From Iris pallida (Eukaryota; Streptophyta; Magnoliopsida; Asparagales; Iridaceae), in assembly GCA_029216955.1 (NCBI GenBank), contig JANAVB010005597.1:42331311-42395310 (forward strand): DNA of 64,000 nucleotides, read 5' to 3'. The notes under the pieces are model-generated. The model was not told the DNA's origin. It made no database searches and saw only the letters and a list, made by a program, of their open reading frames with translations. Numbering within the stretch: the first letter of the stretch is position 1; each line of letters starts with the position of its first letter. Below, in pieces: positions 46,935-58,850 of the stretch. The translations under genes were made by a program, and so were the position numbers.

Positions 46935-48726
46935 CTGGAAATTGCTGAGAAACCCATTTTCGTGGTTGGTTTGTATGAAAAATCCACCCGCAAGATGGGT
47001 TTTATGAAATGCCCATAATTATATATTTCTACGTTAAATATTCCAAGATTTCCTTTAGATACTATGTATTTACAACATTACCATCTTTATAATATCGTAA
47101 CTACCCTTCGCACGAACTCAGATTTGGATTGTGATTTTCGTCTTCTTCTTCACGAGAGATCTGAATTCCATTGCTCTCATTTTCAGCAGAAATCGCAAAG
47201 ATCGTTCGTAGTTCACTGTGCTTGTCTTCAGTCGAACTCCGATCATCGCTCATCATCATCATCATCATCGTGGAGAGATTTAAAGTTTTTCGGCGATTAG
47301 ATCAATTGTGGAGAGAAGATCTTCTTCTTCTTTTCCATAAGAGTTAGCATCGTTTTGAAACTCTTGAATTTTTGTTCCTGACAAATTTTTTTCACAAAAA
47401 AATAATAAAAAAATAGGTTTTAGGTTTCTGTCGACTGTTCTCCATCATTCTCCGTGTTAAAATCATGGAGAATGACCATTCTCCGTGCTAAAACCATAGA
47501 AAATAGCCTTATCCATGTCAAAATGATAGAGAATGACCATTCTCCGTGTCAAAATGACGAAGAATGACCATTCTCCATGTTAAAATGACGGAGAATGATC
47601 ATTCTCTGTTAAAACCACGAAGAATGGCCATTCTCCGTATTAAAATGACGGAGAATGGCTCCATGATAAAATGACTGAGAATGGTCATTCTCCGTCATTT
47701 TAACACGGAGAATGGCCGTTCTCCGTGTTAAAATGACGGAGAATGGTCATTATCCTTGTTAAATTGACGGAGAATGGCTATTCTCCGTCATTTAAACACG
47801 GAGAATGGCTATTCTTGGTCAATTTAACAAGGAGAATGGCCATTCTCCGTGGTTTTAGCACAGAGAATGACCATTCTCCGTGTTAGAATGACGAAGAATG
47901 ACCATTCTCCGTGTTAGAATGACGGAGAATAACCATTCTCCGTGTTAAAATAACGGAGAATGGCTCCGTGATAAAATGACTGAGAATGGCCATTCTCCTT
48001 GTTAAATTGACGGAGAATGGCCATTCTCCGTCATTTTAACACGGAGAATGGTTATTCTTGGTTAATTTAGCAAGGAGAATGACAATTCTCTGTGGTTTTA
48101 GCACGGAGAATAGCCATTCTCTGTGGTTTTAGCACGGAGAATGGCCATTCTACGTCATTCTAACACGGATAATGGCTATTATTTGTCAATTTAATAAGGA
48201 GAATGGCAATTCTTCGTGGTTTTAGCACGAAGAATGATCATTCTCCTGCATTTTATGGCCAATTGAAACTTTGAAGGACCATAACTTTTGACTAGGAGGT
48301 CGAAACGAGGTCCGGTTTATCGCAAAAGGAGCATATTTTCGAGGAGCCGGAGATTAACAGCTTTTACGTTAGTCGGCCTTCAGAAATTTTAGAATCGCAA
48401 AAAAATGATGTTTGGACCTCCGTTTTACTGTTTGTCGACATTTTCGAAATTTTTCGACGAATTTTTGAAGTAAGGTTTGAAGATTTTGGAGGAAAAAACA
48501 TATATTCGAAAGTGAGCAGCATATGGAAGAAGAGGAAGTATCGAAACGTTTTTTTTAAGAGTAGTTTCGTGGATGTTTTCAATAAATTAGAAAGAAGGAC
48601 AAAAAGGTCATTCGGAACCCCCTTTATATATATATATTTTGTTAATTATGGACACGCGATAAATGTTATTGTACGGTGAGTTTTTCATAAAACTTTTTTG
48701 TTTTTTGGCATTTCATAAAATTTTCC
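46935..48726. mobile_element. Non-autonomous Mutator-like element (1.8 kb)
   Basis: The 9-bp direct repeat ATATTCAAA flanks it at 46926-46934 and 48727-48735, the duplication length of Mutator-like elements. The ends are weakly inverted: TTTTATGAAATGCC occurs near the left end and as its complement at the right end. The inside holds the hairpin array (47441-48250) and gene-like but non-coding flanks. No transposase is present. Confidence 0.65.
47441..48250. repeat. Array of short palindromic units (about 20 hairpins)
   Basis: The core unit is CCATTCTCCGT, a 9-nt spacer such as CATTTTAAC, then ACGGAGAATGG. It repeats about every 40 bp with scattered changes in arms and spacers. Many units can fold on themselves, and neighbouring units can pair with one another. 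Confidence 0.9.
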
Positions 48727-48929
48727 ATATTCAAATTATATTAAAGATAAGTATATGATATTATCTAACTAAACACATATCCAAAATTCTAAAAATATAT
48801 CTATAACAAATTCTAATAAAAATATATCCAAATTATATTTTAAATATTTTAAGATAAGTTAAATTTTTAGCTAACTTTTTAATAATATTATAGGTTGGTA
48901 CGTACGTGCAATGCACGTGACGTAATTAG

Positions 48930-50231
48930 TAAGTTAATTTATTGTCTATTATATTACATTATGCCACTATCATGTTGTACTTTTACAGAAATCATGCAAT
49001 TGTGTAAGTGGATTTATTCACTGAAGTCAACATCAAGCAATTATAATTTGTTTATGACACACGTCTAAGCAACCACTCTTTTAGGGAATAAACCGATAAT
49101 ATTTCAACAATTTCAATTTTTAGTTAAAGTGCCAAAGATCAACATATGGATGGTAGTACTTGATCTCCTACTTTGTATATGGACATGGCCGCTCAAGGGT
49201 TAGGTTGGTTTTAGTCGGACCATTGGTCCTATCTTGAGATGTATACATACGTTTAAATTAAATTTGAGTTAGACGAGCAATAAAAAAAACAAATGATTTT
49301 GAGATTCTCTATGAAGAGAAATTGTCCAAATTCAACGAACGATCTTCGTTCGGTACACTGTAATGTAATTGTACCAAATGAGTGCTGATGCAATTACGGG
49401 TGTTGACGAGCCGGACTTTGACCAAACACTCCTTTCCAGCTCGTGCACTCGTTAAGAATATATCAAGTTCGTGCTTGGGACAAAGCTTAAAACTTGGAGC
49501 CCAAAGCTCGGCTACTTTTTGTTCATTCAGCCCATCAGTCCTTTATTCCCGTTTCGTCAATGAGTAATACTCCGGGCTGAACTGAAACCGATATCGAAAT
49601 ATCATGTGTCTGATCCTGATTGGTCGGACCAAATCCTATGATGTCATCCTCTTCCTGCTAACATAGACAAATAAAAACCGGACCAATCAGACCCAGACAT
49701 CTGTCTCACGATTTCAGACATGGTTTAAACCGCCGGTCTGTAAGACACCACTGTTCCTCAATAGTCAGAGTCAGCCACCTCTATCACAGTGAGTCGACGC
49801 CTAACCTTGGAAGGTTTAAACTATATTTAAAGAGCTACTAGGCTGGAGATAGGCATAAACTGCTTAAAGGTTTGAAAAAGGATACAAGTTCTTGTTAATG
49901 AAATAAAAATGATTCAAATGGCAGCGTAAAGGTTTGAAAAAGGATACAAGTTCTTGTTAATGAAATAAAAATGATTCAAATGGCAGAAAAAATTAAGATA
50001 AAGGTTTTGTTTGTTCTTGTATCTCTTTTGGATTTGGGTGGCATGTTTGGAAATCTTCATACATCCTGTCTTCCTTAGGCTACATAGCCCTATAAATCTA
50101 GCATTTGAGAGTAATCTAATTGATCATTATGTTGTACGAATACAAAATCGGATATGGATAAAGATACAAAAAAAAATTTTGTAAGCACTCGAGATATCAC
50201 ATCCTTGTCAATTCCTTACCATCATTCTTTC
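48930..50231. other. Intergenic DNA with a 62-bp tandem duplication
   Basis: 49865-49988 is a near-exact duplication with a 62-bp period (marker GGTTTGAAAAAGGATACAAG at 49869 and 49931). At 49600-49700 GATTGGTCGGACC and GGACCAATC are imperfectly inverted. No gene is supported. Confidence 0.7.
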
Positions 50232-50542
50232 CAGGGCCGGACCTGAGTTAATGGGGACCCTAGGCAAATTTTTAAAATGAGGCCCATATATAATATAAAA
50301 AAATCGAACTAAAAAATGATACAAGCCAAGGCTAGAACCTAGGACCTCTTGTGTACAAGTATAACAAACTACCACTACACCACAAATGTTTTATGACAAA
50401 AGAGGATCATATTATATATTAGTTATATTTTCAATATAAGATTACTAAAATATATATACATTTAAATTAATTTTTTTGGGCCCCCAAATTTCATGGGGTC
50501 CTGGGCGGTCGCCCTGGCCGCCCTGGGCGAGGGCCGGCCCTG
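50232..50542. mobile_element. hAT-type MITE (311 bp) with 8-bp duplication
   Basis: The ends are CAGGGCCGGACCTGA and the inverted CAGGGCCGGCCCTCG. ATTCTTTC flanks both sides (50224-50231 and 50543-50550). An 8-bp duplication and a CAGGG start fit the hAT superfamily. No coding capacity. Confidence 0.85.
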
Positions 50543-50550
50543 ATTCTTTC

Positions 50551-51074
50551 TTCCCTCCAATTTCATTTATTAACTCATTTTTTTTTTAGAATTTCTTTTA
50601 TATAATTATAATATCCTCTTTTAACTCAAACGGTTGGTACCAAACTCAATTGTCTCTTGTGGTCAGCGAGGAAAGATACAACCTTCTTGGCTAAGCGGAC
50701 GGTCTCAAGATCGAATCGCGAGGGATGTGTGGGATAGTGGACCCAATGGCATGCAATGCATCGTGCACAAAGTTCCTGCATTACGTGGAACATCTCAAAA
50801 AAAAAAAAATGCACACTTGAACGTTTTGTCATTGATTCCTTTTATAATAAAAAAAATTAAAATTTTACTGTAGTTTTTTTTTTCCAAAAAAATCTTACCT
50901 ATGTTTACTGTTTGTAATTGTTCATTAAATTTAACATTAACATGAATAGTTAGATAAATATGTATAGAAAATTATTTTAAAAGAAGAACCTTGTTTCTCT
51001 TTTTAAGTACTGAAGAATTAAAAAAATTATTATTTGCTTTTAATATAGTATAAAATAAGTACAACATATATATA
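50551..51074. other. Intergenic AT-rich DNA
   Basis: 50625-50815 ends in a run of A and contains a tRNA-like TGGCTAAGCGG, but is too weak to call a SINE. The rest shows nothing. Confidence 0.5.
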
Positions 51075-51336
51075 GGGTTAATTAGTTGTCCCCCCCTAAA
51101 GTTTGTACCTATTATGGTAACTGTCCCTATTCTTTCAAAAATAAAGAAGACCCCCCCTGGGTTCTTAACGACCGGCAAATACTTAACGGTTGTCTCTAGT
51201 ACATATGTTTTTGACATCGATACCCCTGCACTTCCCTCCTTTTTCTTCTTCTTCTTCTTCAACCCGTCATAACTGAAAGGCCGAAACCCCCAAAATTAGA
51301 CGAAGTTGGCAAAATCGATCAAGCCCTCCCTCTTCC

Positions 51337-52105
51337 ATGGAAACGAAGATGCTGGTTCAGGTATGATCTAAACTAAACCCTCTCTCTTCCTCATCTACGT
51401 GCATGAAAATCCCCAAATTAGAAGCCCTAAATCCTTTTTGTTTCCCTCTTTTTGCAGTGTTCGATTTACAAGGATGAGAGCCACATAGATGATGAATGTC
51501 CCCTCCCAAACGCCCCATGTAACTTTAGGGGATGTAATGGAACTCGGAAAGTCAGAATTTCAATACGTCCACACAGCCTAAACAGACGATTCTTGCGCTG
51601 TAACGCGATTTCCTGCAAATCGTTTGTGTGGATAGATGAAGAAACCCTAGGACAGAAAACCCTAATTACTTCAAATCGAGAGGCGTGCTACTATTGTGGT
51701 GATCAGTCACATTTTGTAAGGGATTGCCCTGTAAAAAATAGTACTTCTGTTGAATGCAAATCTGCTAATTGTGCTGGCAAATTGAAGATCTTCACAAGCA
51801 AGAAACCATACAGCTATGGGAAGTTCTTTGCTTGCAACAGACCTGGGTGTGGTTATTTTCAGTGGCTTGAGGTATGCACACCAGTTAAGAGCAATGTAGA
51901 CGTTGGTTCAGGAAATTGTAGCATTGTTGAAGTTGGTTCAAGTAGTTCTGCCACTGTTGAAGTTGGTTCGGGTAGCTCTGGCTTAGCTTCTTCATCATCC
52001 AAAGGCTCCATTGATTTGAAAATTCATGTCGAAGGGAGGTCATCTGTGGAGGTGAAGCTGTATATTGGTGATGTTATTAAGGAGATAGAGAGGGTTTACT
52101 TGTAA
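51337..52105 (+). CDS. GRF-type / CCHC zinc-finger protein (223 aa), possible MULE accessory gene
   Basis: Exon 1 is 51337-51360 (METKMLVQ) with a GT donor; exon 2 is 51458-52105 after TTTTTGCAG, in phase. There are two GRF-type zinc fingers: Cys29/34/56/61 (CNFRGC, LRCNAISC) and Cys108/113/134/139 (CKSANC, FACNRPGC), each followed by an aromatic F-W or YFQW. Between them is a CCHC knuckle, CYYCGDQSHFVRDC (85-98). The C-terminal third is Ser/Gly/Val rich with a repeated VEVGSG motif, then a short charged tail. Such fingers bind single-stranded nucleic acid in other proteins. No catalytic domain is present. Its place just inside the presumed MULE end, convergent with the transposase, suggests a transposition helper; a captured host fragment is the alternative. 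Confidence 0.75.
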
Positions 52106-53524
52106 GCTAGTTTAGTATTGTAATCAGGTTCTAGTATTTGTAATGGAGTGCAGTATTGTAATGAGTTCAGTAGTGTAATGGAGTTCATTGTAATGCAAAA
52201 GTAGTTCTGTCACGACCCGCACCTGGATATACGGGTACGAATACGTAGACGACGCCCAGCCTACGCCGCAGTATCGGCGGTATAACGCTGTCTAGTACCC
52301 AATAAATATACACTACGTCTAGAAGGCCTATAACTATAAATATACTCTAGTCACATCACAACAGCTAGAGATGATAAGACAAGAAAGATAACTAAAGCAC
52401 AAGAACAACTAGAAACTACTAGAAGGAAACATAAGACAGGAAAATAAAGAAGGAACAACAAGACTAACTAAGGATAACTCCCAGGCAACTCACATAGAAT
52501 AATAGTGAGATCCACCCCAGCTAGCAACATCATGAAGTCCACTAATGGTATAACAACTCCTAAAATATTATCAACGGTATCCTGTCAAGAAAATGAGCAA
52601 GTACAAACACTAACAGCAGTTCCATGTGAATTGACAAATTCTATAAGAGACAATATAATGAACTACAAGACAAAGATATATGAAGACTTGGGAACCATTC
52701 GAAAGCCGAGTTACAATCCTTAAACCAAACAAGGACCGGGGTTGTAACTCTTCTCCCGAGCAGAACTTAGTCTCCAATCAAGGTACAATGTAAAGGCATG
52801 TAGAGCATGTGAGTAAATGGAATCATAGCATGGTGAGAAGTACAGAAAGTAAAACTGAACTGGAATATAAGATACGACAATAAATATAAAATGTGATTTG
52901 AATTATTAGAACGAAATGTGATCGGCTAGGGAGTCATGGTAGGGTTATCCACTTGGCCCGACAATCACAGAAAAATCTCTGGAAAGGGTCATGCCGGCCA
53001 ACCTAGATAACCCAGCAAGGGGTGTCTGCTACACCCTACGTGAGGTGAGGGTGGCGCTAGCAAAATAGTGACAGGGAGGCTTTGATCACATAACCCCTAA
53101 TAATTCTCCATCCCCGAATAGTATAATGGACCTGGACATGACACGTCATGACACGGGATTCCCTAAGAGGATAGCTACTCCCTCTCAGAAATCGGTGTCT
53201 ATACAAGTACATGAAACAAGGCAGGAAATGTACATATATACCAAGAAAATCTAGGAACAACATCTCATGTCATGATCCAACATATACTAGTCCGTGAACT
53301 ATCGTGACTGGGAATCAAGTAAGACACTACGACTGAATCGGATATAGCAGATATCAAGACAATGAGAACTATCAGTGAATGTACTCGCCTGCGGTCCTGA
53401 GCTGTCAATGGGGTCGATGCTCAGAGTGATGCCACAGACCTAAAGATAAGATATATATAAACTAATTAGGGTTCAACAGTGTTAGGCTTGATTCTATAGT
53501 ATAAGCTACGCAATCTAGGTCAGA

Positions 53525-53790
53525 CTCAGTCAACGAAGTCAAACTAGGTCACACTGAGTCACACTAGGTCAAACTAGGTCACAAGAAGTCAAACCAAGTC
53601 AACTAGGTCAAACTGGGTCAATGGTTGACTTACAGTTGACTTTTGGTCAACTGGTTAACTCTGGTCAACCAAGGTCAAACTAGTCTAACCTAGGTCAAAT
53701 GTTGACTCTACTTCGACGTCCAGTCAAAGCAGTCAACCATGGTCAAACTGGATCAAAGCTAGTCTCTACAAATATCTACAGGGTCAACAC
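53525..53790 (-). repeat. Dense GTCAA/TTGAC array in the LARD LTR
   Basis: Eighteen GTCAA or TTGAC pentamers occur in about 265 bp, mostly as AGGTCAAACT and AGTCAAC. TTGAC is the core of the W-box bound by plant WRKY factors. The array is repeated at about 60170-60435 in the other LTR. Confidence 0.85.
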
Positions 53791-54879
53791 ATTCAATTTC
53801 AGTGGTTGTGAAATCACTGGAATCGATGGTTCTTAAAATACCACAAAGGAGAAGGATTATAATAATAGGGTAAAAACCTACAGATGTTGTCGGATGATAA
53901 AATAAATATCACCAACGTGTCCAGAATGGTCAAATCAGCTAGGATAGCCTGTCCAAAAGTCCAATTTGGATACAGGGGCAAAAACGGTAATTTCGGGCCA
54001 AAGTGATGTCCGCCGTTGGACACACTTTGCACCGAAAAATGTGCCAAAATAAAAGTGCACAAAACCTAACAAATTATATGTCCACGAATCCAGATTGACG
54101 ATACGAACCTAACGGTATATCCAGAATTGGATTCCGTTGACCCGATCTCAAATTGGTCCGTTGACCAGGACATTGAAAACCGATTTGCACGGAAAAGCGT
54201 GTCGGAGCCAATGTCCTCAAAACTCAGCAAATTATATGTCAACGAGTCCAGAATGACGATACGAACTCAACGGTATATCCGGAATTGGATTCCGATGAGC
54301 CGAACTCAAAATGACCCGTTGACCTAGAAAGTGGGATCCGCTTTGCACCGAAATGCGTGCCAGGGCCCACGTTCTCCAAATCAAGCAAACTTTATATGAA
54401 AACATGCCAGAACGATGCCACGAGTCTACTGGTGGTGTCAGAAATTGAATCCGGAGTCCCGGGTTCAAAAATGGAATTTTACAAGTACAACACTAAGAAT
54501 TCGAACGGCCAACTTTGGCGTCGAATTCGACCGACCTAACAAGCTCAAACTGAAATGAAATCTAAAGGGGGCAGGAAGAGGGTTATACCAGCTGTGCACC
54601 GGAAATGGTAGCGCTCAAAACGGAGCTGCGACGATGAAGATACGAACCCGCGAAGTTGGCGTCACGAAACTGTCCAAAAATAGTTCAAATTAAAACGTCA
54701 ACTTGGTGGCCAGTTTTTAGGTATCAAACGACAAAATTAACGGTTCAAACTTGACAGAGGTGAAGAGGGATATACTGAGATTGAGACGGAGTAAGAAGTT
54801 CGTCGATCCAACGGTCGAATCTCTCGAAAAATACGTGCGAAGTCGCTGTTTCGAGACGCAATTCTGAGTTCCGTTCCCG

Positions 54880-55170
54880 CGCGCGTCACGGCGGGAACCC
54901 ATGCGAAACGCACGAAACGCCTAGGCGGCGCGTCGGGGAAGTGGGCGGTGGCCACGGGGAGGCCGCCCAGGGGGTCGCCGGGGCTGTGGGGGCCGGTGGT
55001 CGTGCGGTGGCGCGCGACTGCGGCGACGGTGGCGCGGTGGTGCGCTGCCGCTGCTTCCCGCAGCAGCAGCTGCTGCTGCTGTGCGGGCTATGCCCAGCAG
55101 GCCGAGCCTGGCCGAGCCACGCGGTGGCGCGGTGGTGGCCGTGGTGGCCGTGGCGACGTCGAGCACGACG
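54880..55170 (-). repeat. CpG-rich block in the LARD LTR
   Basis: About 290 bp are very GC-rich (GCGCGCGTCACGGCGGG, GGCGGCGCGTCGGGG, CAGCAGCAGCTGCTGCTG) inside an otherwise AT-rich LTR. The counterpart is at about 61515-61800. The open frames of about 90-250 codons here are compositional. Confidence 0.8.
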
Positions 55171-56224
55171 GGGGTGGCCGTGGGTGTGTGTGTGTTGTGT
55201 GTGTACGTGAGGAGAGAGGGAGAGAGTTGAGAGTGTTTGTGTGTGTGTGTGTAATGATAAAAAGAGTGAGAGAGAAATATTTGAAAGGGAGAGAGAGTGG
55301 GATGTATGTCCATAAGGGGGGGGATTTGCTTGGCTGTGAGGGAATGGGGGGGAGGTGATGGTGTGTGTGTACTGTAAAGAGAGGGAAGGAGAGAGAGAGT
55401 GAGGTGATGGGTGAGAGGAGAGAGAGAGAGATATTTAGAGAGAGGGGGAGATATTATAGGGAGAGAAAATGGAGAGAGGGGTGAGCTGGTGATGGGGGGG
55501 TGTGAGTGTATATACATATGTATATATACACATATACATATATACATATATAATATACAAGGGATAAAATGAGATTAAATAAGCAGAGAGAGAGAGATAA
55601 TAATATAAAATAAAATAATTATATTTTCGAGTAGGCAAAAATGGGAAAACACCAGTGGGGTGTATGGACAGTCATGACAGGGCCCACACTAAACTGGGTT
55701 GGGCGTTGGGCCAAGTTTGGACAAGTTCGGGACCAATATTTAATTAAAAATAATAAATTTAAATCAATTAATTCATGGATGAATTGGGGGCACAAGAGAG
55801 ATCAATTTGATAGCGCGCAAGTGGCACGTGCATAGTAGTCTCAAAACAGGCCAGGGCCATATATTGGGTCGACTGGATTGGACCAATGTCGGGCCCGGAA
55901 ATTAAGTTGGAAGTTAAGTCACGAATTACGGCAGACGATAAATTGGTCTAAATTGACCCGAAGTTACGCGAATCAAATGGAGCACAAGGGAACAAGTTCG
56001 AGTGGGACACGAAATATCACTGTAAAGATAATCTCGTCTACTACAAACTCCAAGAAGGAAGTTTCCAGAGACTGGCATCCCTGATGCTCTAGAAATCCAA
56101 GTCACGGTAAAGAGCATTAAATCAAAAATTAATCAAATCGAAATTAATTATATAGAAATGAATTATTGAAAATAATTCATTGGAAAATTCGAAAAAATAA
56201 TTCGGGAAATTCAGGGGGCTTACA

Positions 56225-58850
56225 TCCTACCCACCTTATAGAAATTTTGTCCTCGAAATTAAGGTTGTAGTAGGGGTAAAACAAGATAGAAAGTTTTAGG
56301 CAAAAAAAAAAAACTTAGGCACGATCATAGAATGACAAGTTTGCACGATTAAGATAATCAATTCACAATTATTCAGGCACAATAAAAAATTTCTGCACGA
56401 TAGAATCAAAATATGAACAGAATCATATAGGCACGATTAAGCACAAGGAAATTTCAGATACAATCAGAAAATCAAATCAAAGTCGAAAAGAGTATAGGCA
56501 CGAGTGTTTCAAAATCCAAACATGCTCAAAATCAGAAGGGAATACACGAGGGTTAATAGCATTGGAATCCAACCACGATAAAGAAATTTGTCTCAACACG
56601 ATCCAAGTTGATCAACTTTTGAGTAAATCAGAATTTGGGCAAGATGGAGTATAAGATCAACGGAATCTGGGCACGAGCGTCCAAGGATGGAAATTCAAGT
56701 TAGGATTGAATCTAACTCAATTGAGTACGACCCAGGATACGGGTACGAATAGAAGAGATGATCAAAGTCGTTCGGTCGCGATCAAGAAAATTACGATTTA
56801 ACGATATTGAAAACTCAAGGGATGATTCAGAGATATGGAATAAGTCAAATTTCTCTTTAGTAGAAAATCAAAAGACAAGGTTTCATAGGGAAGCCAAGTT
56901 ACTCATCTCTGTCTGATACTATCAAGTTTATCTGGTCATCATTGGCCAATCACACCTTTAATCTCATAAGTCCCATATAAAAACCAATCTTATACAACTA
57001 CTTCCAGAATTACCCATCCGTCATGAAGATTGGACATTGTCATGATACCATAGGCCAGATCCTAAATTCCAAAACCCTAATCAAGAAGTACACTCTTCAC
57101 TAGAACTCCACACTATCCACTTAATCATCCTTAAATCTGAATTCTTCCACCTTGTCCTATATTGATCTGAAACCTCTAAATCAAGTTTATAATATCCTTA
57201 AACTTGTTCAAATCACTCTCATGGTGTTATTCAATCTAATACCACTAGGCCTTACAAAACTTATTCTTCTACTACCAATCAACCTTCATATTTTCTTCAT
57301 CATACACTTTCAATTATCAACCATCTCAATTAATAAATTATATTCACAAAATCTCTTCTCCCCCTTTTTTTTGGACTCAAAATCCTTGTGTTCTCTATCC
57401 TCTTACCAATGCCTTGTCCAGTTTCTAGACTATATCCATGAAATATGAATTTTCATACCATTAATGTATATCCTATTGTCCTTCTTATTTGAAATCCTTA
57501 AACTTACTTTCCAAGTAATTCATCCTCGAATACCCTAGTAACCCATTTCTAAACTGATTATATTGACCCCTTAATTTCAGTTCCAACCTCAATCATACTC
57601 CTATCTCAAATTTCTACACTAGATCCAACATTCCATATTTCTACCAAGATACCACATGATAATAAATCCGCCTTCTGAACGAGATGATTTACGATACTTC
57701 CTTAACATTTCCAAGGTGAAAAGAAACAAAATGTTAAATGACTTCACAGTGCAGTTGACAGGAATGGATAAAAGACAGGTGATTGGTGAAATCAAGACAT
57801 AATTAATCAGGATTGTTGAAGTAATAACAAGATGAGAAAATCATCATATGATGAGAAGATAAATGACGGAACAAGAAATAATGGTAGGGATTATCCTTGA
57901 TCAATAGGTCAAAAAAAGTGAATTAATTTAAGGTATGACCTGATAACCATACACGTCTATCCAGAATCATGTTGCCAGAATTTTTGCCACGCCAGTAAAC
58001 ATAGCTGCAATAAACGATAGAGTCCATAACTAGGGTATACACCCTAAAATCATGTCATCTAGATTCCTTACCACGCCAACCGGTAAGGCTGCAAGAGAAT
58101 CTAAATGCCATAACCAGGATAGTATATCCAAAATCAGGCTCCATGCCCTTGTCAGGCTAGCTAATATGACTGCGATAAATTCTAAACTCCATAAATAAAG
58201 TAGACATTTATCGTTCTCATCGTCCTCATAAAATATGTTTATCAGAATATCTTAACTCAATCCAGAGAAACTTATCTTCAAACAGAATCAACATCGAAAT
58301 CAACAACGAAATATCAAGATTCAAAACTTCAACAACGAATCAAGGATAAGTAGATGGAAACTAGCGAAAACAGATCCCGAGGTAGAGTTTAGAAGAAAAT
58401 TCTCAGGAGAAGTCCCAAAGGTACTATGTAGGTCAAGATAAAAGAAAATCATTGGAATATAATCTAAAACAATCTCAACCTGATATGAGACTGGTAAATC
58501 ATATTCTCGTCTCGACCTAGAAGATATATAAGTTCAACTTATACCTTCCCTCTGGGGTCCACAAACTCATTCCAAGAAAGAATAAAGTTGATAATGGACA
58601 GATGTTTCAGAAATCAGGACGGACAGAACAATTGGGAAAAGTTCAAAAAGTTTGAAATAAGATTCCCAGGGGTCATCCCTGGAATCTACCAAGAGTTTCC
58701 TAATATGTGACCGAGTACCAAATTCCTAAAATATTCTATGACTCAACCTTAATCCTAGGGCAGGCTCGCAGTAGTACAGAAAACCTCAAGTACTACCACG
58801 ACTTCGCATTAATTGCAAAGATCGACCTGCATGGGCCACCACTAAAAACG
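56225..58850 (-). other. Internal region of the LARD, non-coding
   Basis: No frame of useful length and no retroviral motif is present. GGCACGA words are scattered over 56300-56680. A degenerate repeat of about 90 bp (marker GCCACGCCA...GCTGCAA) occurs three times at about 57955-58195. The expected primer-binding site next to 58850 does not show the usual TGGTATCAGAGC, so primer identity is unclear. Confidence 0.75.

Larger units (their letters stand above)
46616..48929 (+). mobile_element. Possible second Helitron of the same family, interrupted
   Basis: The sequence directly after the first Helitron (TATAATACGGCTTGAAAACGG) matches the start of that element (ATAAAGAGGCTTCAAAACGG). A hairpin-type end, ACGTGCAATGCACGT followed by TTAG (48926-48929) and a T, occurs beyond the Mutator-like insertion. 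The termini are degenerate (no clear TC, TTAG for CTAG), so this is tentative. Confidence 0.35.
52208..56224 (-). repeat. LARD LTR, left copy (4,017 bp)
   Basis: It is nearly identical to 58851-62866, differing by scattered substitutions and a few microsatellite length changes. In order, it contains a hairpin unit (52708-52750), a GTCAA array (53525-53790), a CpG-rich block (about 54880-55170) and GT, GA and TA microsatellites (55185-55560). Short open frames found in both copies are not genes. Confidence 0.95.

Noticed and set aside
50625..50815. Possible tRNA-derived SINE (TGGCTAAGCGG and a poly-A end)
   Set aside because: The A-box to B-box spacing is too short, the B-box is poor and no target duplication is visible.
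54921..55547. Frames of up to about 250 codons in the LARD LTRs (also 61497-62280)
   Set aside because: They lie in LTR low-complexity DNA, differ in frame and length between the two LTRs, and show no protein family features.
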